A stretch of DNA of 64,000 nt from SYFT01 sp964471115 (GCA_964471115.1 CAYYFE010000020.1:5194-69193); one strand, 5' to 3'. Shown: positions 51,228 through 59,380, counted from the first letter of the stretch. Notes: a model not told the origin generated them from the letters alone. Numbers and translations: made by a program.

Positions 51228-51320
51228 TGCGGCCTTGGCTCAGGCTGTTGACGCGCGCCCGCGTGGCGCCTGGGCCGCCATACAACCCGGGCGCTTGACA
51301 CAGAACGGATGGGATCTCGT

Positions 51321-51593
51321 ATGACACTGCCGATCATTGGCCGCCTGAAGTGGAGTTCGTTCTGGGCCGGCACCGCCGCTGCCGTTGTCGGCAGCGCGCT
51401 GGCGCGGCCGCTGCTGGTGAGCGCCGTGCGCGCCGGCTACGAAGTGGTCGACGCCGCCAACGGCGTGTGGACCGACGCCAAGGCCGAAGCCGCGCGCGTC
51501 AAGAACGAAGCGCGGGCCGGATCCTCGAGCGAGATCCAGCAGTTGCGCGACGAAGTCGCGGCCCTGCGCGCGCAGCTGGCCAAGAAGGCCTGA
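51321..51593 (+). CDS. DUF5132-like small membrane protein, cassette copy 2
   Basis: The 90-residue protein begins MTLPIIGRLKWSSFWAGTAA. Alignment with the copy at 46198 fixes the start at the second ATG (51321) rather than 51309. The helix FWAGTAAAVVGSALARPLLVS is followed by a charged helix (VWTDAKAEAARVKNEARAG) and the coiled coil SEIQQLRDEVAALRAQLAKK. Compared with copy 1 it lacks five residues before the coiled coil. It heads an operon with the DUF1523-like, HMA2-ABC, glycosyltransferase and deacetylase genes. Confidence 0.75.
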   Translation: MTLPIIGRLKWSSFWAGTAAAVVGSALARPLLVSAVRAGYEVVDAANGVWTDAKAEAARVKNEARAGSSSEIQQLRDEVAALRAQLAKKA

Positions 51594-51668
51594 CACCCTC
51601 CTTCCGTGTCGCGAGACGCCGGCCTTCCGCTCGCACGAGCAGAAGGCCGGCGCGCCCGCCCGTAATCC

Positions 51669-52520
51669 ATGACCGCTGATACCAGCAACGCAACGGGGCT
51701 GCCCGGCGGAGCCGCCGCCATGCCGGCCGGATCGGCCAACGCCGAACGGGCCGAGCAGGTGGTCAGGCGGCTCGAGCACGTGGCGAGGGAGGTGTGGACC
51801 TTCCTCCGGTTCCTGCTGTTCGGCCTGTACCTGATGGTGGCCGCCTTCGCGTTCTGGTTGTGGGTGGTGCTGGCGATCATCGGGCTGATCCGACTGGTGC
51901 TCAAGGCCGTGATGCTGATTCTGCTGTGGCTGTCGGGCGGGGTCGCCCCGCCCGAGGGGCCCCGGCCCGCCAACTGGCACGAACGTGTGCAACACACCCG
52001 GGCGCGTCTGCGGCACCTGCGGGTCGTCGCGTACGAGGACTTCGTCTGGCCGCTCGGCAAACACCTGCAGCGGTTCGGCGACGCGGTGCGGCAGTTCTGG
52101 CACTGGTCGCTGTTCCGGAAGGCCGCGGCGCTCGCGTCGGTCGGCGGGCTGGTCATCATCCCCGGGTTGTACGTGATTCCCCGGCCGCACGAGGTGCGGA
52201 TTACCGACGACAACGCCGTCGTGTACGACCAGGCCGCCAACCGGACGAGTTACCTCGTCCACGCCGTCGACCTGCATGCCAGCAACAAGACGCGGGAATA
52301 CATCAACGAGGATGCGTGGTACCTCGGCAAGATCAACGCGCAGGGCCTGAAGAGCCGGTTGCAGCAGGGCCGCACCTACCGGCTCTGGGTCGTCGGCATC
52401 CGTTGGTATTACCTGCCGCGGCTCTACCCCAACATCATCTCGGCCACCGAGATCGATGCCGGCGGCAAGGAGGTCGAACCCGCGGCCGCCCCTGCGGCCC
52501 CGGCGCCCGTGTCGCGATAG
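51669..52520 (+). CDS. DUF1523-like membrane protein, cassette copy 2
   Basis: The 283-residue protein has paired N-terminal helices (FLRFLLFGLYLMVAAFAFWLW, then IGLIRLVLKAVMLILLWLS), a basic middle, a helix (AAALASVGGLVIIPGLYVIP) and a C-terminal domain. The domain contains VRITDDNAVVYD, YLVHAVDLHASNKTREYINE, DAWYLGKINAQGLKSRLQ and VVGIRWYYLPRLYPNIIS. The soluble domain is far more conserved with copy 1 (46532-47374) than the N-terminus, so it carries the selected function. It is separated by 6 nt from the ABC exporter gene, implying a joint role in the envelope. Confidence 0.75.
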   Translation: MTADTSNATGLPGGAAAMPAGSANAERAEQVVRRLEHVAREVWTFLRFLLFGLYLMVAAFAFWLWVVLAIIGLIRLVLKAVMLILLWLSGGVAPPEGPRPANWHERVQHTRARLRHLRVVAYEDFVWPLGKHLQRFGDAVRQFWHWSLFRKAAALASVGGLVIIPGLYVIPRPHEVRITDDNAVVYDQAANRTSYLVHAVDLHASNKTREYINEDAWYLGKINAQGLKSRLQQGRTYRLWVVGIRWYYLPRLYPNIISATEIDAGGKEVEPAAAPAAPAPVSR

Positions 52521-52526
52521 GCGCCG

Positions 52527-54602
52527 ATGCAGCTGCTCTCGTCCCTCCCCGGTCGCGCCCGCTGGCATCTGCCGATCCTGTTCGGCCGCCCGGATCTGGC
52601 GCGTGACTTCGCCGCCCAGCTGAGCCGGGCGCGGCTGGTGTCGACGGCCAGTGCGAACGCGCTGACCGGCAACTTCCTCGTCACGTTTGCGCCCGACGTC
52701 CCCGCGTCGGCAATCGAAGCGCTGGTGCCCGACGCGCTCGCGCGCGCCATCGACGCGCGCACCACGCCGCCGACCACGGCCCTGGCGGAACGCCCCGCCG
52801 CGCCGCCGCCGCTCAAGCGGCTCATGGAACGCACGGCGCGACACCGGCCGCTCGTCAACAAACTGGTCGTCTCGGCGTTTTTCAACCGGCTCCTCGACTC
52901 GTCGCCGCCGCTGCTGATCGGCACCGGGCTGGACATCGTGACCCGGGGCCGGTCGACCGTGATGACCTGGCTGGGCTTCCGGTCGGTGACGTCCCAGCTG
53001 CTGGGCCTGGGCGGCGTGGGTCTGGCGGTGTGGGGCGCCAACGCGATGCTCCATTACATGCATCGCCGCGCCGCCGCCGATCTGGCCAACATCGTCCGCC
53101 ACGAACTGCGCAACGACGTGTACGCCCAGCTGCAGCGCCTGGACGTCGCGCAGATCGAGGCGCGCGACGTCAGCGCGTGGATCTCGCTGATCGAAGGCGA
53201 CCTGTCGCGCATCCATGGCTTCATCAAGGATGGCGGCGATCCCATCGTCACCATCGCGGCCAACTCCGTCGCGCTGGCCGGCACCGCGTTCACGGTCTCG
53301 CCGCGCTTCGCCCTGGCGCAGCTCGCGCTGGTCCCGCCGGTCATCGTGGCGTCGAAGGAACTGCTGGGCCCCCTGCGCGAGCGCCTGCTCATCGCCCATG
53401 ACGACAGCGAGCGGCTGTCGGCCCTCATCCACGGCAACGTCTCGAATCTCACCACGATCAAGGGATTCGGCACCGCCGAGGACGAAACGGAGCGCGTGGC
53501 GCAGGCCGGTGAGCAGCACCTGAAGACGGCGACCTCGGCCGATGCGCTGGGCGCCAGCTACGTGCCCGTCCTGATGACGATCATCGGCAGCGGGTTCATG
53601 GCCACGCTCGTGTACGGCGGCATGCTGGTCAAACGCGGCGCGCTGGCGCCGGGCGCCTACAACGTGGTCGGCACGACCCAGCTGCGGATGCTAGCGTCCA
53701 TCGGGCACTTCGGCGCGAGCCTTCAGGGCCTGCAGCGCACGAACGTGTCGCTCGAGCGCGTGTTCCGCGTCCTCGACATGGAGCCCACCATCAGCAGCCC
53801 GGCCGACGCGGTCCCGTTTTCGACGGTGGCGCGCGGCATCGAGTTCGACCGTGTGTCGTTCGGGTACGACGCGGACCGCCGGGTGCTGCACGACATCAGC
53901 CTGACGTTCCCCGCGGGCAAGACGGTGGGCATCGTTGGATCGAGCGGCGCCGGCAAGAGCACGATCCTCAAGCTGCTGCTGCGCTTCTACGACGTCAACG
54001 CCGGCGCCGTGCGGTACGACGGCGTGGACGTCCGCGACCTGCGGCTCGACGACCTGCATCACCACATCGCGATGGTGTCGCAGGAGCTGGCCGTGTTTGC
54101 CGGCACCGTCCGCGACAACATCGCCTACGCGCGGCCCGACGCCCCGGACGCCGACGTCCGGCGCGCCGCGGAGATCGCCGAAGCGCACGACTTCATCCAG
54201 GGGCTGCCCGACGGCTACGACACCCTCATCGGCCCCGGCGGCCATGGGCTGTCGGCCGGCCAGCGGCAGCGCCTGGCCATCGCGCGCGTCGTGCTCGCGG
54301 ACCGGCCGATTCTGCTCTTCGACGAAGCCACCTCGTCGCTGGATTACCAGACGGAGGCGGCCGTCCGCCGCTCGCTGCAACAGGCCACCGCGGGACGCAC
54401 GACGGTGATGGTGGCGCACCGGCTGTCCACCATCCGCCATTCCGACCTGATCTACGTGCTGGAGGAGGGCCGGGTCGTCGAGCGCGGACGGCACGACGAC
54501 CTGCTGGCCGCCGACGGCGTGTACGCGGCGATGTGGAAGGTGCAGACCGGCGAGATCATTCATCCCCCGCGGCCCACGCCCAGGCGGATCGGACCGGCGT
54601 AA
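52527..54602 (+). CDS. ABC exporter half-transporter with N-terminal HMA2-like domain
   Basis: The 691-residue protein begins with about 75 residues resembling an HMA2 domain (LSSLPGRARWHLPILFGRP, RLVSTASANALTGNFLVTFA), a ferredoxin-like fold without the metal-binding CxxC. The type I exporter membrane domain (about 125-425) and nucleotide-binding domain follow. The latter has Walker A G471-SSGAGKS, Q-loop MVSQELAVFAGTVRDNIAYA, signature LSAGQ 575-579, Walker B ILLFDEATSSLD and H-loop VAHRLSTIRH. Such ATPases export lipids, peptides or drugs as dimers. The HMA2 fusion is unusual. The operon context (DUF5132, DUF1523, sugar genes) suggests lipid or glycolipid export. Confidence 0.88.
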   Translation: MQLLSSLPGRARWHLPILFGRPDLARDFAAQLSRARLVSTASANALTGNFLVTFAPDVPASAIEALVPDALARAIDARTTPPTTALAERPAAPPPLKRLMERTARHRPLVNKLVVSAFFNRLLDSSPPLLIGTGLDIVTRGRSTVMTWLGFRSVTSQLLGLGGVGLAVWGANAMLHYMHRRAAADLANIVRHELRNDVYAQLQRLDVAQIEARDVSAWISLIEGDLSRIHGFIKDGGDPIVTIAANSVALAGTAFTVSPRFALAQLALVPPVIVASKELLGPLRERLLIAHDDSERLSALIHGNVSNLTTIKGFGTAEDETERVAQAGEQHLKTATSADALGASYVPVLMTIIGSGFMATLVYGGMLVKRGALAPGAYNVVGTTQLRMLASIGHFGASLQGLQRTNVSLERVFRVLDMEPTISSPADAVPFSTVARGIEFDRVSFGYDADRRVLHDISLTFPAGKTVGIVGSSGAGKSTILKLLLRFYDVNAGAVRYDGVDVRDLRLDDLHHHIAMVSQELAVFAGTVRDNIAYARPDAPDADVRRAAEIAEAHDFIQGLPDGYDTLIGPGGHGLSAGQRQRLAIARVVLADRPILLFDEATSSLDYQTEAAVRRSLQQATAGRTTVMVAHRLSTIRHSDLIYVLEEGRVVERGRHDDLLAADGVYAAMWKVQTGEIIHPPRPTPRRIGPA

Positions 54603-54609
54603 GACGCGC

Positions 54610-55764
54610 ATGCACGGGACGAGCGGCGCGCACCCACGGGCCTCCGTTCTGGTGTACTGCCGCGTCTGGTTCGGCGCCGGCCACTGGTGCCGGATGGCCG
54701 CGCTCATGCAGTCGCTGTCGGCGCGCTGGCAGGTCACGTGTGTGGTGGACGGCGCGCTGTCGCCGGATCTGCGGGTCCCGGCCGGCGTGGCGATCGTGCC
54801 GCTGCCGGCGCCGGCGGCCGACGCGCCCGCCGGCGTCACCCACCTCACCACGCGAATCGACGCGCTGCTGGGCGTGCTCGACCGCGTGCGGCCCGACGCC
54901 GTGATCGTGGAGTATTTTCCCTTCGGCCGCCGCGAGGTCACGCTGGAACTGCTGCGGCTGCTGCACGCCGCGCGGCAGCAGCCGCAGCCGCCGCTGATCG
55001 TCTGCAGTCTGCGGGACATCCAGCAGCGGGCCCGACCCGATCAGCCGCGTTTCGATCGGGAAGTGGTGACCCTGGTGCAGCGGTACTTTGACGCGGTTCT
55101 GGTGCACGCCGACCCGCAGTTCGTCCGCTTCGACGAAACCTTCGCCGAAGCGGCGCGCCTCACCGTGCCCGTCTACCACACCGGTTTTGTCGTGCCGGCC
55201 GATCCCCCGGAGCCCCCGGCGTCGCGCGCGCGCCGTGTGGTGGTCTCGGCCGGCGGCGGGCGCGGCGGTGAGGCGCTGCTGTTCACCGCCGTCGAGGCCC
55301 AGCGGCAGACGGACCTGTCGCAGGAGTTTTCGATGCATGTCATCGCCGGCACCCTGCTGCCCGAGGCCGCCTGGCGACAGCTCCGGGAGGCCGCGCGTGA
55401 CTGCCCCGGGCTCACGCTGCGGCGATGGGTGCCCAGCCTGCGCCATGAACTGGCGCGGGCGGCCGTCTCGGTCTCGCGATGCGGCTACAACACCAGTCTC
55501 GACCTGATCGCCAGCCGCGTCCCCGCGCTCGTCGTCCCGTACGAGACGCCGGACGAGGACGAACAGACCACCCGCGCCGAGCGCCTGGCGCGCGCCGGTC
55601 TGGCCCGCGTGCTCACGCCGGCGCGCGCCGGGGATCCCGCGCAGCTGGCGGCGGCCATTCGCGACACCGCCGGGTTCGTCCCGCAGCGCCACACGCTCGA
55701 CTGCAACGGCGGCCCGTGCACGGTCACCCTGCTCGACACGCTGTTGCGCGCGCGGGCCCACTGA
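54610..55764 (+). CDS. MurG/GT28-like glycosyltransferase
   Basis: The 384-residue protein reads RASVLVYCRVWFGAGHWCRM, then IVEYFPFGRREVTLELLRLL, a nucleotide-binding segment VVVSAGGGRGGEALLFTAVE, LRRWVPSLRHELARAAVSVS and RCGYNTSLDLIASRVPALVV with PYETPDEDEQTTRAERLARA. The S-x-x-G-Y-N-T box is the donor-binding motif of predicted glycosyltransferases related to MurG. It follows the exporter by 7 nt and precedes a polysaccharide deacetylase by 9 nt, consistent with assembly of a surface glycan or glycolipid. Confidence 0.82.
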   Translation: MHGTSGAHPRASVLVYCRVWFGAGHWCRMAALMQSLSARWQVTCVVDGALSPDLRVPAGVAIVPLPAPAADAPAGVTHLTTRIDALLGVLDRVRPDAVIVEYFPFGRREVTLELLRLLHAARQQPQPPLIVCSLRDIQQRARPDQPRFDREVVTLVQRYFDAVLVHADPQFVRFDETFAEAARLTVPVYHTGFVVPADPPEPPASRARRVVVSAGGGRGGEALLFTAVEAQRQTDLSQEFSMHVIAGTLLPEAAWRQLREAARDCPGLTLRRWVPSLRHELARAAVSVSRCGYNTSLDLIASRVPALVVPYETPDEDEQTTRAERLARAGLARVLTPARAGDPAQLAAAIRDTAGFVPQRHTLDCNGGPCTVTLLDTLLRARAH

Positions 55765-55773
55765 CGCCGCCCC

Positions 55774-56676
55774 ATGTTCATCGTCAACTATCACAACGTC
55801 GTCGACCGGCCGCTGGACGCCTTCGACCGGCGCTCGCTGCGCATCCCCGTGGAGGAGTTCCGCGCCGAGATGCGCCAGCTCCACGACCGGTTCCGCCCCG
55901 TGCCGCTGGAGACCCTGCTCGACATGGCGCGGCACGGCCACGCCGATCCGCGGGCGGTCGCCATCACGTTCGACGATGGGTATGCGGGCGTGTGGCGGCA
56001 CGGCCTCCCGGTCCTGCGCGAGTTCGGGCTGGCGGCCACCGTGTTCGTCATTGCCGACGCGCTGCGGGACGAGCCGGGCGCCCTGCGGCACCACGACGAA
56101 CTCGAGATCGCGTTCCGACTGACCACGGCGCCGTCGTTGCGCCTGTCGTCGTTCGGATACCCCGATCAGCCGCTCGAGACCGAGGCCGATCGCGCGCGCT
56201 GCCTGCTGGGCGTCAAGCGCCGGCTCAAGAGCGTCCGGGACGACCTGCGGCGGCTGGCGCACCGGGTGATCCTCGAGCGGCTCGCGGTCACGCCGGCCGC
56301 GTGCCGCGCGGCCGCCGACGCCGGCAGACACCAGATGCTCGACGCCGCGGGCCTGCGGCGGCTGCTGGCCGCCGGCTGGACGATCGGATCCCACAGCTGC
56401 AGCCACCGCACGCTCAGCCAGCTCGACGACGCCGACCTGCGCGCGGAAGTGATGACGTCCCGCGACGTGATCGAGCGCGTCCTGGGCGTGGCCGTGACCC
56501 AGTTCGCCTATCCGTACGGCGGTCCGGAACACATCGGGGCCGACGCGCCGCGGGTGGTCGCCGCGGCGGGGTACCGGTACGCGCTGACGGCGCAGCCCGG
56601 CGCCGTGGGACCGGACACCGACTGGTTCCATGTGCCCCGGGTGTCGTTCGACGAGTTGATGGCGCTCGCCGGCTGA
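55774..56676 (+). CDS. polysaccharide deacetylase (NodB homology)
   Basis: The 300-residue protein has the NodB motifs. MFIVNYHNV is at the N-terminus, TFDDGY is at 65-70 with its metal and catalytic Asp pair, H207-SCS-H211 (the HSxxH zinc motif) is present, and FAYPYGGPEHIG lies near 245. It removes acetyl groups from N-acetylhexosamines in a glycan. It lacks a signal peptide, so it may act on a lipid-linked precursor at the cytoplasmic face. An insert at about 100-190 between the motifs is helical and Arg-rich. Confidence 0.88.
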   Translation: MFIVNYHNVVDRPLDAFDRRSLRIPVEEFRAEMRQLHDRFRPVPLETLLDMARHGHADPRAVAITFDDGYAGVWRHGLPVLREFGLAATVFVIADALRDEPGALRHHDELEIAFRLTTAPSLRLSSFGYPDQPLETEADRARCLLGVKRRLKSVRDDLRRLAHRVILERLAVTPAACRAAADAGRHQMLDAAGLRRLLAAGWTIGSHSCSHRTLSQLDDADLRAEVMTSRDVIERVLGVAVTQFAYPYGGPEHIGADAPRVVAAAGYRYALTAQPGAVGPDTDWFHVPRVSFDELMALAG

Positions 56677-56717
56677 CGCGGGTGCCGCGCGCATGGAAGG
56701 GCCGCACGCATGTGCGT

Positions 56718-56723
56718 TACACT
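56718..56723 (+). promoter_or_regulatory. -10 hexamer TACACT before parA-like gene
   Basis: TACACT ends 7 nt before ATG 56731 with no Shine-Dalgarno between, another near-leaderless arrangement. Confidence 0.45.
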
Positions 56724-56730
56724 GCGCGCC

Positions 56731-57546
56731 ATGCGGACCCTGGCGGTCGTGAACATGAAAGGCGGCGTCGGCAAGACCACGACCGCGATCCACACAGCCG
56801 CCGGCCTGGCCGCGCGCGGGCACCGAACGCTGCTCATCGACGCGGATCCGCAGGGGAACGTGGGCCACAGCCTGGGCCTGCAGGCCGGCCTGACGATCCG
56901 CGAAGTCATCCTCGGTGAGACGACGGTGGCCGACGCGCTGCTGCCGGAGGTCCGGCCGGGCCTGTCGGTGGTCACGTCCACACCGGCCGCCTTTGCGCTC
57001 GACGCCGCGCTGGCCGGCACCATGCAGCGCGAGACCGTGCTGGCCCGGCGGCTGCGCGACCTCCGCGGCTTCGACGTGGTCGTCATCGACACGTCGCCCG
57101 CGATGAGTCTGCTGACCTACAACGCCCTGCTCGCGGCCACCGAACTGGTGGTGCCGGTGGGCATGGACTCGCTGGCGCTCACCGGCGCGCGGCAGACGCT
57201 GGACGGTGTCCGCGAGATTCGTGAGTTGTGGCCGGATCGATCCCTGACGCTGGCGGCGGTGGTCCCGACCGCGGTCAACGTGCAGACGTACGCGTCGCGC
57301 GCCGCCGTGGACGCGCTCGAACAGGACCCGGACATGGGCCCGCGCCTGTTCCGGCCCGGCATCCGGCAGTGTATCGATTTGACGTACGCGGCGGCCGCGC
57401 ACCAGACAATCTGGGAGTACGCCCCCGGCAGCCGCGGGGCGGACGATTACTCGCGGCTGATCGCGTGGTTGGCCGGCGCGTCCGACGACCAAAGGATGGG
57501 TGATGGCGAAAAAGACACGTCCGACATTCAGCGCGCCGCGCGATAA
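56731..57546 (+). CDS. ParA/MinD-family ATPase, orphan
   Basis: The 271-residue protein begins MRTLAVVNMKGGVGKTTTAI with the deviant Walker A (K10-GGVGK15-TT) of ParA dimers. LLIDADPQGNVGHSLGL (37-39 D-A-D), VVIDTSPAMSLLTYNALLAA and VPVGMDSLALTGARQTLDGV follow. Such ATPases position plasmids, chemoreceptors or microcompartments by ATP-dependent dynamics on DNA or membrane. There is no ParB with an HTH beside it; instead the next gene encodes a small Pro/Ala-rich protein with a C-terminal hydrophobic helix. That arrangement suggests cargo positioning rather than chromosome segregation. The C-terminal codons overlap the next gene by 44 nt. Confidence 0.88.
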   Translation: MRTLAVVNMKGGVGKTTTAIHTAAGLAARGHRTLLIDADPQGNVGHSLGLQAGLTIREVILGETTVADALLPEVRPGLSVVTSTPAAFALDAALAGTMQRETVLARRLRDLRGFDVVVIDTSPAMSLLTYNALLAATELVVPVGMDSLALTGARQTLDGVREIRELWPDRSLTLAAVVPTAVNVQTYASRAAVDALEQDPDMGPRLFRPGIRQCIDLTYAAAAHQTIWEYAPGSRGADDYSRLIAWLAGASDDQRMGDGEKDTSDIQRAAR

Positions 57547-57808
57547 GACCGCTCCGGCTCCGGCAAGCGCCCACTGGGTGTACCGGTCGGATGCGCCATC
57601 GCCGCCGCCTGCGGCGCCGCCTCAGGCCAAGCCCGCGGTCGTCGTGCCCCGCGTGGTCGCGCCCGTCGCCGCCGCGCCTGTCGCGGTCGCGCGGGCCACG
57701 CCGCCGGATGCCGCCGTCGTCCTGGCGTCGCGGCTGCTGTTCCCGATCGCGCTGGTCACCGAACTGATCGTGACGCCCCTCACCGCCTGCTGCCGTCGCA
57801 AGGCCTGA
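57503..57808 (+). CDS. small Pro/Ala-rich protein with C-terminal membrane helix
   Basis: The 101-residue protein begins MAKKTRPTFSAPRDKTAPAP, overlapping the parA-like gene in another frame with a weak AAAGG upstream. The middle is low-complexity Pro/Ala/Val, and the C-terminus is VLASRLLFPIALVTELIVTP followed by LTACCRRKA, a single helix with a basic Cys-containing end. The overlap with the ATPase gene implies translational coupling. It could be the adaptor or cargo linker for the ATPase, by analogy with small McdB- or ParB-like partners. No sequence family is recognised. Confidence 0.6.
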   Translation: MAKKTRPTFSAPRDKTAPAPASAHWVYRSDAPSPPPAAPPQAKPAVVVPRVVAPVAAAPVAVARATPPDAAVVLASRLLFPIALVTELIVTPLTACCRRKA

Positions 57809-57826
57809 CGCCGCGGCGCCCGCGCG

Positions 57827-59380
57827 TTACGTCTGCACGCCGAGCTGGCGCAGGTCGTCGAGCAGCGCGCGGCAGCGCGCGGCCGCGTCCTGATCATCGC
57901 CCTGGTCCTTGACGAGAAACGCCAGCTGCTCGAGACGCTTTTCAATCCGCAGGCTCTGGCTCAGCGACTGGCCCGGCACCAGCGGCCGCTCGTACGAGAG
58001 GTTCCAGATGTCGTGGACCGCCTGGTCGTTTTCCCAGCGGACGGCGCGCAGCACGCGCGAGCGCAGTTTCATGGCCGTCTGCGCGTCCATGCCCCGATGG
58101 GTCCAGTCGGCCGGCGACCGGACCTCGAGCTCGAACATCGCGGCATCGTCCCAGACGGGCATCGTCTCGTCCGAGAACATGAAGAAGTGGATGTTGAAGG
58201 GCCCGGCGTAGTCCTGCACGAGGAAGCGGTGCGTCAACGCGAAATCCTCGGGCGTCTCGCCCGGATAACCCACCATGAAGGCGCCGCGCACCTCCACGCG
58301 AGACCCGCGCATCGCCTCGACGGCGCGGTGGTTCTGCTCGACGGTCACCTTCTTGTCCATGTTGCGCAGCGCGGTGGCGTTCATCGCTTCGAACCCCACG
58401 AACAGCCGCTGACAATGGGCGGCCTCGAGTTGCTCGAAGATCTCGCGGGTGCCGAGAGTGTTGGCGCGTGAGTACGCCTCCCAGGGCACCCCGACCTCCG
58501 GGAGCCGCCGCAGGAGTTCGCGGAATCGCGGCGGCGGAATCGTGAACGTCGAATCGTAGGCCTTGATGACCGATGCGCCGTTGCGTTCGGCGTACATCGT
58601 CCAGTCGCGGCAGATCTTGTCGGCCGACTTGAACCGCCATTTCGGAGACGCGGCGGGAAACGAACAGAACTTGCAAGTGAACGGACACCCCCGCATCGAC
58701 TCGTACGGGACGGCGCGATGTGTGCCGCGAAACGCCGGCGAGGGGTGCGTCTCGAGGTCGATGTACTCGATCGGCGGCGCCTGAACCGATCCGTCGTCGC
58801 CGCGCCAGGCCAGGTTCGGCACGTCAGCCAAGGGGGCGCGTCCCGCCAGGGCCTGCAGCAGCCTTGGCAGCGCGATCTCGGCGTCGCCGCGGATGATGTA
58901 GTCCACCTCGGGGTGCGCCGCGAAGATCGCGGCGTACTTGAGATTGCTGTACTGCCCGCCGAGGACGACGGTCGCGGCGGGATACCGCTCGGTGATCCAG
59001 CGCAGCGCAGCCGCCAGTGACGCCTGATCCCAGATGAACGTCGTCGACAGGCCGACGACGTCGAAATCGCCGCGCGGGGGCTCGAGGCCCCCGTGCCAGA
59101 CGCCTTCGGCGTCGAACCATTCGTGCTCGACGTCGGCCGCGTCCAGGATCGACCGCACGGCGGCCGTGGGCAGATGAGGCGCCGTGCCGTTGAGGCGCCG
59201 CAGCAGGGGCTGCCCGGTGCCGGCCACCGTGAACGTCCACAGGTTCACCGGATGTCCGGCCAGGCGCGTGTACGTCTCGGCCAGCGGACGCGGCACTTCG
59301 GGCTGCAGCAACGTGCCCTCGAGCATTCCGAGTGTGTTGAGCACCATCGGCCCGAGGCCGGAAACCAGGAGGAAGCGCAT
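57827..59380 (-). CDS. B12-binding-domain radical SAM enzyme, paralogue
   Basis: The 517-residue protein begins MRFLLVSGLGPMVLNTLGML. It has the same layout as the gene at 21154: cobalamin-like domain (FDVVGLSTTFIWDQASLA, ATVVLGGQYSNLKYAAI, VDYIIRGDAEIALPRLL), radical SAM motif C232-x3-C236-x2-C239 (GCPFTCKFCSFPAASPKWR), then GVPWEAYSRAN, LFVGFEAMNA, GAFMVGYPGETPEDFAL and a helical C-terminus. The shared block after the cysteines, SFPAASPKWR-x-KSA-xx-ICRDW, is specific to this pair. The reaction is unknown. Divergence from the first copy suggests different steps or substrates. Confidence 0.87.
   Translation of the reverse strand: MRFLLVSGLGPMVLNTLGMLEGTLLQPEVPRPLAETYTRLAGHPVNLWTFTVAGTGQPLLRRLNGTAPHLPTAAVRSILDAADVEHEWFDAEGVWHGGLEPPRGDFDVVGLSTTFIWDQASLAAALRWITERYPAATVVLGGQYSNLKYAAIFAAHPEVDYIIRGDAEIALPRLLQALAGRAPLADVPNLAWRGDDGSVQAPPIEYIDLETHPSPAFRGTHRAVPYESMRGCPFTCKFCSFPAASPKWRFKSADKICRDWTMYAERNGASVIKAYDSTFTIPPPRFRELLRRLPEVGVPWEAYSRANTLGTREIFEQLEAAHCQRLFVGFEAMNATALRNMDKKVTVEQNHRAVEAMRGSRVEVRGAFMVGYPGETPEDFALTHRFLVQDYAGPFNIHFFMFSDETMPVWDDAAMFELEVRSPADWTHRGMDAQTAMKLRSRVLRAVRWENDQAVHDIWNLSYERPLVPGQSLSQSLRIEKRLEQLAFLVKDQGDDQDAAARCRALLDDLRQLGVQT

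Noticed and set aside
51295..51300. TTGACA as the -35 of the second cassette promoter
   Set aside because: No -10-like hexamer follows at 16-18 bp, since the ATG is at 51321. The TTGACT-17-TACAAT pair at 51199-51227 is better.
54556..57492. 978-codon minus-strand open frame over the glycosyltransferase, deacetylase and ParA-like genes
   Set aside because: The plus strand here carries NodB, ParA and GT28 motifs with proper overlaps. The antisense translation has no recognisable fold.
56731..57546. Chromosome-partition parAB locus or replication origin
   Set aside because: There is no HTH-containing ParB, no parS-like palindromes and no dnaA or gid genes around. The ParB-like protein at 14417 is 42 kb away and lacks an HTH.
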